The notes under the pieces were generated by a model. That model saw nothing but the letters and a program-made list of their open reading frames with translations. It had not been told where the DNA came from and searched no databases. Both the position numbers and the translations under genes were made by a program. DNA of 14,480 bases, from the NCBI GenBank assembly GCA_016789625.1, contig JAEUQS010000076.1, positions 1 to 14,480 on the forward strand, given 5' to 3'. Position 1 is the stretch's first letter. Each line of letters opens with the position of its first letter. Below are positions 6,363-12,577 of this stretch, one piece after another. The stretch is from Acidobacteriota bacterium (GTDB lineage Bacteria; Acidobacteriota; Thermoanaerobaculia; UBA5066).

Positions 6363-6367
6363 CAGTG
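6305..6367. repeat. Imperfect 14-bp inverted repeat between the two halves of the PYP locus
   Basis: CACTGTAGGGACTG (6305-6318) recurs inverted at 6354-6367 (CTGTCCTGACAGTG); 11 of 14 positions match. The second arm also contains a short palindrome, CTGTC-CT-GACAG (6354-6365), which spans the stop codon of the upstream gene. The RNA could fold into a stem with a 35-nt loop, or the arms could be protein-binding sites. It lies just before the Roadblock gene, so it may separate expression of the first and second halves of the locus. Confidence 0.45.
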
Positions 6368-6404
6368 TCCATCCGCGGCGCGATCGGGTGCGTAGGAAGA
6401 GGGC

Positions 6405-6782
6405 ATGAAGAACACCTTCTCGCTGTGGTCGGCGGCCGTGGCCCGCGGTAACCCCGAGGTGATGGCGGCGCTCGTCGTGGACGGCTCGGGCAATGTCCAG
6501 GCCTCCGAGAGCGCCTCTCCCGAGCTCGAGCGCACGGCCGTGGCCCTCCTCGTGCCGCTCCGCGATCTCGTGGACCGCGCGGCCGCGGATCTCGGCTGCG
6601 GGCCGCTCCGCGCCTGCCTCACGGAGGGGGAATCGGCCAGCTTCGCGTTCGCCGACGTGGACGGGTACCGCACGGCCGTCGTGGTGGGACGCTCGGGAGC
6701 CGCGCCGGGCGCGCTCCGTGCCGACTCCCTGTGGCTCGCCGAGAAGCTCCGGTCGGCGCCGGTGACCGCGGGGATCTCGTGA
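6405..6782 (+). CDS. Roadblock/LC7-like protein
   Basis: The 125-aa product fits a single Roadblock/LC7 (MglB-like) domain: an opening helix, strand AALVVDGSGNVQAS with the typical turn, a helix with ELERTAVALLVPLRDLVDRA, two strands (RACLTEG, ASFAFADVDGYRTAVVV) and a closing helix ADSLWLAEKL. Such domains dimerise and commonly regulate small Ras-like GTPases, for example MglB with MglA in polarity, or act as structural platforms. No GTPase gene is in the window. The ATG at 6405 has AGGA (6394-6397) 7 nt upstream, so the gene can be translated independently after the 42-bp gap. Its stop overlaps the next start (TGATG). The family call rests on fold-like pattern without an invariant motif. Confidence 0.65.
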   Translation: MKNTFSLWSAAVARGNPEVMAALVVDGSGNVQASESASPELERTAVALLVPLRDLVDRAAADLGCGPLRACLTEGESASFAFADVDGYRTAVVVGRSGAAPGALRADSLWLAEKLRSAPVTAGIS

Positions 6783-7849
6783 TGGAGCCGCTTCTCCTCG
6801 GAGGCGTGTCGGGCCTCGTCGGGGCCGCCGCCGGCTTTCTCGCCGCGCGTCTCGGGCGCGCGCCGGAAGCGGCGACGGGCACGGCGCTCTCGCCCCTCGC
6901 GGGGCCCCCGCGATCCGTGTCCGACGAGACGGAGCTGCGCCGTGCGCGGGAGGCGGCCGACCGCTGGCGCCTCGCGGCGCTCGGGAGCTCCACTGCCGCA
7001 CAGTCGTCACCCGACTTCGCCGACCGGCCGAGCCCCCGCGAGCTGGAGCGTGTGGCCGCCGCCGTGAGCGGCCTCGCGTTCGTGGACGCCGTGGCCGTCG
7101 CGGACGACGGCGGCCTCCAGCTCTCCCGCGGCGAGAGCCCGGCCTCGCGCTCCCTCGCGAGCCTCGTGCCCGTGGCCGCCAGCCTCGCCGCGGGCCTCGC
7201 CTGCCGGCGCGAGCGCGTCGCCTCGATCTCGCTCGTGACTCGGGACGCACGCGTCGCGGTTCTCCGCGCGCTCCCCTCGTGGACGGGAGGCGCCTGGCTC
7301 GGCGCGCTCTCGAACGGCCTTCCGCCATCGCGGCTCGCGCTCGACGCGGCCGTGGCGAGCGCCTTCGCGACGCGCCCCGACGCCGGCTGGCCGGCGGTGC
7401 CGCGCAACGCCGCGATCCAGACGCTCCACGGCACGACGGCCGTGACGGGAGATCAAGCCCTCGCGCGCCTCACGAGCGAGCTCCAGCGAATGGTCGCGAC
7501 CGACGTGCGCCTCGCCGGCCTGGGAGGCGAGGGAACGCTCGCGACGGCGGTCTCTTCGGAGGGGCCGTCCCCCAAGGCCGCCGCGGCGCTCTTCTCCCTC
7601 TGTGAGCGGGTGCGGCAGCGGGCCGCGCGAATCCTCCATGCGGAGGATCTCCTCCGGGTGGAGGTGACCCTCGGCGACGGCTGCGTGATCACGTTCGCCC
7701 CCCTCGCCGTCGAAGGTCGGGTGGCGCTCCTCACGGTGACCGCCGGGCGACCCTTCGAAGACCTCGAGGTCTCCCGGTTCGTGGGCCGCGTGCGGCATCT
7801 CCTGGGCGACCTCGCGCCCCGTGGGGTACTGGCCCTGGAGGGCGCATGA
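6782..7849 (+). CDS. Membrane-anchored protein with two Roadblock/LC7-like regions
   Basis: A 355-aa protein with one N-terminal membrane segment (about residues 3-24, LLLGGVSGLVGAAAGFLAA), a linker containing a helix rich in Arg and Ala (about 48-68), then two Roadblock-like regions. The first (about 84-190) starts RELERVAAAVSGLAFVDAVAVADDGGLQL. The second (about 225-350) ends with DLLRVEVTLGDGCVITFAPL, then GRVALLTVTAG and a final helix FVGRVRHLLG. The single N-terminal segment would leave the bulk in the cytoplasm. Its neighbour is a free Roadblock protein, so the two may form a membrane-linked dimeric platform. The ATG overlaps the preceding stop, and the gene overlaps PYP 2 by ATGA. A longer in-frame GTG or ATG start near 6731 would lie inside the previous gene and is not favoured. 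No enzymatic motif is seen. Confidence 0.7.
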   Translation: MEPLLLGGVSGLVGAAAGFLAARLGRAPEAATGTALSPLAGPPRSVSDETELRRAREAADRWRLAALGSSTAAQSSPDFADRPSPRELERVAAAVSGLAFVDAVAVADDGGLQLSRGESPASRSLASLVPVAASLAAGLACRRERVASISLVTRDARVAVLRALPSWTGGAWLGALSNGLPPSRLALDAAVASAFATRPDAGWPAVPRNAAIQTLHGTTAVTGDQALARLTSELQRMVATDVRLAGLGGEGTLATAVSSEGPSPKAAAALFSLCERVRQRAARILHAEDLLRVEVTLGDGCVITFAPLAVEGRVALLTVTAGRPFEDLEVSRFVGRVRHLLGDLAPRGVLALEGA

Positions 7850-8484
7850 GCCCGGTCGCCGGCGTCCAATCCGAGCGCGAGACCCTCCGCGAGCTCCACG
7901 AGGAGCGCGCCCGGCTTCGGCAGGAGATCGACGAGCTGAGGAGACAGCTCGCCGGCCTGCGCCCTGGCAGTCCCGCAGGACCGCCAAACCCGGTCACAGA
8001 GCCCCTTGCGTTCTCGGTCTGGCCGCCGGGCCAGGTTCCGTTCGCTCCGGCACCCGCTCCCTCCGTGAGGCCCTACGCCGTCGCGCCGCCCGTCGTTTCG
8101 TCCGATCAGGGCCTCGATTTCGGCGCCGTGAGCCGTCTCTCCCCGGACGAGCTGGACGGCCTTCCGTACGGCCTCATCACCCTCGATGCGCAGGGCCGCG
8201 TCGTTCACTACAACGACACCGAGGCGCGGCTCGTTGGGCTCCCGCGCGAGCGCGTCCTGGGGCGCTCCTTCTTCGACGAGGTGGCTCCCTGTACCCGCGT
8301 GCGCGAGTTCAAGGGCCGCTTCGAGGAGCTCGCGCGGGATCCCGTGGGCGTGCGCGTGCAGTCCTTCGACTTCGTCTTCCGCTTCGCGAGGGCCGAGCAG
8401 CACGTCTCGATCGTGATGACGCCCGCCCGCGTGCGCGGACAGTTCCACGTCGCGCTCCTCCGGCGCGCCATCGTGGCCCGCTGA
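7846..8484 (+). CDS. PYP-like PAS protein with coiled-coil N-terminus (PYP 2)
   Basis: The 212-aa protein has a charged heptad-like helix (about residues 8-38, RETLRELHEERARLRQEIDE), a Pro-rich linker (40-84) and a PYP-like PAS domain (about 90-208). It keeps Y122, E126 and C149, aligned with Y42, E46 and C69 of classical PYP, in HYNDTEARLVGL and FFDEVAPCT. The positions of T50 and R52 are V130 and L132, so the hydrogen-bond network and the gating arginine differ from PYP 1. As in PYP 1, the strand SFDFVFRF replaces the usual tyrosines. It could be a photoreceptor with shifted properties or a partner for PYP 1; the coiled coil suggests dimers. Start ATG overlaps the previous stop (ATGA), and the EAL gene overlaps its stop (TGATG), making the EAL enzyme the likeliest direct output. 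Confidence 0.82.
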   Translation: MSPVAGVQSERETLRELHEERARLRQEIDELRRQLAGLRPGSPAGPPNPVTEPLAFSVWPPGQVPFAPAPAPSVRPYAVAPPVVSSDQGLDFGAVSRLSPDELDGLPYGLITLDAQGRVVHYNDTEARLVGLPRERVLGRSFFDEVAPCTRVREFKGRFEELARDPVGVRVQSFDFVFRFARAEQHVSIVMTPARVRGQFHVALLRRAIVAR

Positions 8485-9569
8485 TGACCGCGCCCGGATC
8501 GCCCTGCGGAAGCTGCGAGCTCCTCCCCGAGGCGCTCCCCGAGCGCGGCCAGCTCCTCCTCGCGCCTCCGCTCGAGCACACCGCCTCCCGGCTCCGGGCC
8601 TATCTCGCCAAGGAAGGCTGGGAGTTCACGGCCCCCGGCAGCTCACTCCTCGCCGTGACGATCGGCCCGGGCGATCTCGCGCGGCTCGGCCTGTCGCTTT
8701 CGGGCCTTCTGTCGAGCGTCGAGATGGACGACGTGAGGGCGCTCGTGATCGCCGAGGGCAGGGAGCCCACGATCGAGGACGTCGTGCGCGCGCGATCCCT
8801 TTCCCGGCTCGTGGGCGCGGTGCAGGGGGCCTGGCTGTCCGACCTGCTGCGCGAAGGCCGCCTCGCCGCCGAGCTCCACCCCATCGTTCCCGTCGACGAG
8901 CCCGGGCGCATTTACGGTCACGAGTCGCTGCTGCGCGGCTTCGAGCGGGACGGCCGTCTCGTCTATCCCGCGTCGATGTTCCCCGCGGCCCGGAGCGCCG
9001 GGCTGCTCTTCCACCTCGACAGGGCGGCCCGTGAGACGGCGATCCGCGAGGCGCACCGCTCGGGCATCTCCGGCGCGCTCTTCATCAACTTCTGCCCCAC
9101 GTCGATCTACGATCCGGCCTTCTGTCTGCGCACCACCCTGAGCGCCATGCGGGAAGCGGGCCTCAGGAACGAGAACGTGGTCTTCGAGGTGGTCGAGACG
9201 GAAGAGATCCGGGACGTCGAGCACCTCCTCGGCATCCTCGGCTTCTACCGGCGGGCCGGCTTCCGCGTGGCGCTCGACGACCTCGGCGCGGGCTACGGCT
9301 CGCTGGATCTCCTCGCCCGCCTCCAGCCCGACTTCATCAAGCTCGACCGCCAGCTCGTCGACGGGCTGCCCGACGACCCCTACCGGTGCGCCATCGCCGC
9401 CAACCTGCTCGACCTCGCGCGACGGCTGAAGACCCGTTCCATCGCCGAGGGCGTGGAGCGCGAGGAGCAGATGGTGTGGCTGCGCGCGCACGGAGCCGAC
9501 CTCGTCCAGGGCCACCTCGGCACGCTTCCCCCGAGGATCGAGCCGTCAAGACCGCTGGCCGGGGTCTGA
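8484..9569 (+). CDS. EAL domain c-di-GMP phosphodiesterase
   Basis: The 361-aa protein carries an EAL domain (about residues 125-350) that hydrolyses cyclic di-GMP to pGpG. Catalytic and metal-binding positions are present: E147 in ESLLR (an EAL-motif variant with Ser), N202 in FINFCP, E235 in VVFEVVETE, D265/D266 in DDLGAGYGS, K286 in DFIKLDR, E322 in IAEGVE, and VQGHL near the end. It is therefore predicted active. The N-terminal 120 residues contain a CGSC pair (8-11), a possible metal site, and a mixed alpha/beta region of unknown fold; it is not recognisably GGDEF, REC or BLUF. The ATG overlaps the PYP 2 stop (TGATG). Last gene of the locus; its stop lies 8 bp from that of the convergent globin gene. 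It is the only clear enzymatic output of the eight genes, so the locus probably lowers c-di-GMP in response to its sensors (inference). Confidence 0.93.
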   Translation: MTAPGSPCGSCELLPEALPERGQLLLAPPLEHTASRLRAYLAKEGWEFTAPGSSLLAVTIGPGDLARLGLSLSGLLSSVEMDDVRALVIAEGREPTIEDVVRARSLSRLVGAVQGAWLSDLLREGRLAAELHPIVPVDEPGRIYGHESLLRGFERDGRLVYPASMFPAARSAGLLFHLDRAARETAIREAHRSGISGALFINFCPTSIYDPAFCLRTTLSAMREAGLRNENVVFEVVETEEIRDVEHLLGILGFYRRAGFRVALDDLGAGYGSLDLLARLQPDFIKLDRQLVDGLPDDPYRCAIAANLLDLARRLKTRSIAEGVEREEQMVWLRAHGADLVQGHLGTLPPRIEPSRPLAGV

Positions 9570-9577
9570 CCTCGCCG

Positions 9578-10006
9578 TCAGGCGGGGTGCCCTTCTGGAC
9601 CACCGTGCGCGCCGCCCCGCGAGATGTAGCGGATCCCCGACTCCATCGCTTCCGTCCAGACCCGCTCCATCCGCGGGTCGAAACGGCCCGTGAAGGACTC
9701 CGCGGCGTGAAGGAGGCTCTTCAGCCAGAGCTCGTAGTGGTGGGGTTGGATCTGCATCTGCCGGTGCCGCGTCGAAAGCCCCTCGAGGTCCGAATAGTCG
9801 GCCTTCCGGCGGGCGATGGCGCCCACCATGATGAAGAGCGACGCCTTGAGATGGCGCTTCTGCTTCGGGAAGTCGGTACCGGAGAACATCGCCGCCACCT
9901 CGGGCGAAGAGCCGAGGAAGGAGTCGTAGAAGACGTCCAGGAACCGCTCCTCGTTGATACAGCGGTCGAAGCTGTCGAGAAAAAGGGCCAGATCGTCCTC
10001 GCTCAA
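9578..10006 (-). CDS. Single-domain globin
   Basis: The 142-aa protein has a three-over-three globin pattern. F41 (in EVAAMFSG) fits the CD1 phenylalanine that packs on haem, and H81 (in LSTRHRQMQI) fits the proximal F8 histidine; Q49 or a neighbour (PKQKRHL) lies near the distal E7 site. The later helix HHYELWLKSLLHAAESF fits helix G. Such proteins bind O2 or NO and may store, detoxify or sense them. No reductase or output domain is fused. Translation starts at TTG (10004-10006), supported by a strong AAGGAGG at 10015-10021, 8 nt upstream. It lies 87 bp downstream of the Ca2+ ATPase on the same strand and ends 8 bp from the EAL gene. The use of a weak start codon with a perfect ribosome binding site may tune expression. 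Confidence 0.88.
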   Translation of the reverse strand: MSEDDLALFLDSFDRCINEERFLDVFYDSFLGSSPEVAAMFSGTDFPKQKRHLKASLFIMVGAIARRKADYSDLEGLSTRHRQMQIQPHHYELWLKSLLHAAESFTGRFDPRMERVWTEAMESGIRYISRGGAHGGPEGHPA

Positions 10007-10014
10007 GATTGGGC

Positions 10015-10021
10015 CCTCCTT
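10015..10021 (-). promoter_or_regulatory. Ribosome binding site fixing the globin TTG start
   Basis: On the minus strand AAGGAGG lies 8 nt before TTG at 10004-10006. No upstream ATG is available in frame with a comparable site, and the protein from this TTG starts at the expected globin A helix. Confidence 0.8.
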
Positions 10022-10093
10022 TCCGCGTGCGCCTCCTCCGGACTCTCCCGAGGCTAGGCTCCCCTCGCACCCGAGTCAACGCGATTCGAGCCC

Positions 10094-12511
10094 TCACCCG
10101 GCGCCCCGTTTCGCCCGCCTCGCGAGCTTGCGGAGCTCGAGGATGGTCACGGGCCCGAGCGCGACCAGGAGACCGAGCGCGAGATCCGTGCCGGACAGGG
10201 GATGGAGGCCGAACAGGGTCTGTGTGGCCGGGATGTGGTGGAGGGCCACCTGAACCCCGATCGAGAGCGCCACGACGCCTACGAGAGTCAGGTTGCTGAA
10301 CGCCCCGACCTCCCAGAACACACGGGTCGTGCTACGCGACGAGAACGAACGGAAGAGCTCCGAGAAGACGATCACCGAGAAGGCCATGCTGCGGGCCTCC
10401 TCGAGGCTCCGCGTCTCGAGGACCCACAGGAAGACCCCCAGCGTCGCGACCGTCTCGAGGAGGCCCGCGAAGGCGATGGTCATCCACTCCGGCGGTCCGA
10501 GCATGGGCTCGTCGGTGCGCCGCGGAGGACGCTTCATGACGTCCGGCTCCGTGGGATCCATCACGAGGGCCAGCGCGGGGAGGCCGTCGGTCACGAGGTT
10601 GATCCACAGGAGATGCAGCGGCAGGAGCGGCAGAGGCAGTCCCACGATCGCCGCCGCGAGCATGACGGCCAGCTCTCCCGCGTTCCCCGACAAAAGATGC
10701 ACGAGGGCCTTCCGGATGTTGTCGAAGATTCCGCGCCCCTCGCGCACCGCCGCGACGATGCTCGCGAAGTTGTCATCGGTGAGCACCATGTCGGAGGCCT
10801 CACGGGTCACCTCGGTTCCCGTGATTCCCATGCAGATGCCCACGTGGGCCTCGCGCAGCGCGGCCGCGTCGTTCACGCCGTCGCCCGTCATCGCGACGAC
10901 CGCGCCTTCGGCCTTCAGCCGGCGCACGATGGTGAGCTTGTCCTCGGGCGTGGCCCGTGCGTGCACGAAACGCTCGACCGCGTCGCCGGACCGCAGGATG
11001 CCGAGCTCCCGCGCGATGACGCGGGCCGTTACGGGATGGTCGCCCGTGATCATCACGGTGCGGATGCCGGCGCTCCGCGCCGCCGCCACGGCCTCGATCG
11101 CCTCCGAGCGCGGCGGGTCGGCGATTCCGAGGATGCCGAGGAGCCTCAGGCCTTCCTCCGCTTCACCGTCTCCCACGGCGACCGCCAGCACGCGCAGACC
11201 GCGCGCCGTCATCTGGGCCTGCGTTTCCGCCGCCCCCTCCGTGCCCGACGTACAGAGCCCGAGGACGACCTCGACGGCGCCCTTCACGTACAGCACGCCG
11301 TCGGCCCTCCGGATCGACATCCTCTTGCGGAGGGAGTCGAAGGGGTTCACCGCCGTGCGGGGCCGCTGCTCCTCGATCGTCGCGCGGCGGATTCCGCGCT
11401 CCGCCGCCTCGAGGAGGATCGCGACCTCCGTGGTGTCGCCCACGCCGCTCCGCTCGTCCTCCGAGAGGTCGGCGTCGCAGCAGGCGGCCGCGGCGTCGAC
11501 GAGCTTCGTGTGATCGGGCCCCCAGAGCTCGCGAACGGTCATCACGCCGGTCGTGAGCGTGCCGGTCTTGTCGGTACAGATCACCGTCGCGCAGCCCAGC
11601 GTCTCCACCGCCTGGAGCCTTCGCACGAGCACGTGCCGGGCCACCATCCGCTGAACGCCGATCGCGAGTGCGATCGTGACGATGGCGGGGAGGCCCTCGG
11701 GCACTCCGGCCACAGCCAGGGACACGGCCGAGAGGAAGACGTCGAACGGGGTCATCCCCCTCACGAGCCCGAGAACGGCGACCACGGCCACGATGCCGCC
11801 ACAGACGTACAGAAGAGTCCTCGAGACCTGGGCGAGACGCACCTGGAGCGGCGTGGGACCCGATTCCGCGGTCGCGAGGAGGCCCGCGATCTTGCCCAGC
11901 TCCGTGCCCATGCCGGTCGCGAGGACCTCGGCCCTCCCGGTGCCGTTCGCGATGGACGTGCCCATGAACACACAGTCGAAGCGCTCCGCGAGAGGCGCCG
12001 AAGGATCCACGGGCGAGACGGTCTTCTCCACAGTCGCGCTCTCACCGGTGAGAGCGGCCTCGTTCACGGCGAGGGCGTGGGCCTCGAGGAGCCGCGCGTC
12101 CGCGGCCACGATGTCGCCGGCCTCGAGGAGCAGGAGGTCCCCGCGCACGACCTCGGCGGAGGGGATCACGGCCGGGCGCCCGTCCCTCGCGACCCGGGCC
12201 CGGGGAGCAGTCATGGAGCGGAGCGCGAGGACGCTGCGCTCGGCCTTGTACTCCTGGAGGAAGCCGACGACCGCGTTGAGGATCACGATGGCCCCGATCG
12301 CGATCGCGTCGGCGAGCTCCCCGAGGGCGGCCGAGACGACGCAGCCGCCCAGGAGCAGCCAGATGACGGGGCTCTTGAACTGACCCGCGAGGAGCACCCA
12401 CCGCGACGTGGCCTCCTCCCGGGCGATCTCGTTGGGACCGTGCTCCGCGAGCCGGCGGGCCGCCTCTGCCGCCGTCAGCCCCTGGGACACTTCGGACGGG
12501 CCCGCGTCCAT
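10094..12511 (-). CDS. Ca2+-type P-type ATPase (P2A, SERCA-like)
   Basis: An inner-membrane cation pump of about 805 aa. It shows TGES of the actuator domain, PEGLP in M4, the phosphorylated Asp D314 in DKTGTLTTG, KGA of the nucleotide domain (YVKGAVE), TGDGVND of the hinge, and NLVTDGLP in M6. Calcium-site residues of SERCA are conserved by position: Glu in PEGLP, NAGE in M5 (N768/E771), NLVTD in M6 (N796, T799, D800) and Glu in FSELFRSF of M8. Ca2+ export is thus the best prediction. The nucleotide-binding domain is compact, making the protein shorter than the usual 870-900 aa. The ATG at 12511 is chosen because the longer in-frame reading to 12613 would add a Cys/Pro-rich stretch unlike the family and run into the divergent CBS gene; no ribosome binding site is obvious. 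Globin gene follows on the same strand. Confidence 0.93.
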   Translation of the reverse strand: MDAGPSEVSQGLTAAEAARRLAEHGPNEIAREEATSRWVLLAGQFKSPVIWLLLGGCVVSAALGELADAIAIGAIVILNAVVGFLQEYKAERSVLALRSMTAPRARVARDGRPAVIPSAEVVRGDLLLLEAGDIVAADARLLEAHALAVNEAALTGESATVEKTVSPVDPSAPLAERFDCVFMGTSIANGTGRAEVLATGMGTELGKIAGLLATAESGPTPLQVRLAQVSRTLLYVCGGIVAVVAVLGLVRGMTPFDVFLSAVSLAVAGVPEGLPAIVTIALAIGVQRMVARHVLVRRLQAVETLGCATVICTDKTGTLTTGVMTVRELWGPDHTKLVDAAAACCDADLSEDERSGVGDTTEVAILLEAAERGIRRATIEEQRPRTAVNPFDSLRKRMSIRRADGVLYVKGAVEVVLGLCTSGTEGAAETQAQMTARGLRVLAVAVGDGEAEEGLRLLGILGIADPPRSEAIEAVAAARSAGIRTVMITGDHPVTARVIARELGILRSGDAVERFVHARATPEDKLTIVRRLKAEGAVVAMTGDGVNDAAALREAHVGICMGITGTEVTREASDMVLTDDNFASIVAAVREGRGIFDNIRKALVHLLSGNAGELAVMLAAAIVGLPLPLLPLHLLWINLVTDGLPALALVMDPTEPDVMKRPPRRTDEPMLGPPEWMTIAFAGLLETVATLGVFLWVLETRSLEEARSMAFSVIVFSELFRSFSSRSTTRVFWEVGAFSNLTLVGVVALSIGVQVALHHIPATQTLFGLHPLSGTDLALGLLVALGPVTILELRKLARRAKRGAG

Positions 12512-12577
12512 GGCGGCCCAGTCTAGTCGAGCGGGCCTGATGCATCGGCACCATGGACACGGAGGTGCGAGAGACGT

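Noticed and set aside
7821..8483. Upstream extension of the EAL frame
   Set aside because: It is out of frame with PYP 2, highly Arg-rich, and the ATG at 8484 overlapping the PYP 2 stop fits the TGATG pattern seen elsewhere in the locus.
8484..8850. BLUF, GGDEF or REC domain in the EAL N-terminus
   Set aside because: No GGDEF motif, no receiver Asp/Lys pattern and no BLUF Tyr/Gln pattern could be seen; only a CGSC pair stands out.
10049..10067. CGAGG/CCTCG dyad between ATPase and globin genes as a terminator
   Set aside because: Stem is only 5 bp with a 9-nt loop and no T-run.
10202..12526. 774-codon open frame on the plus strand
   Set aside because: It is antisense to the P-type ATPase, rich in His/Arg/Asp/Glu and without family motifs.
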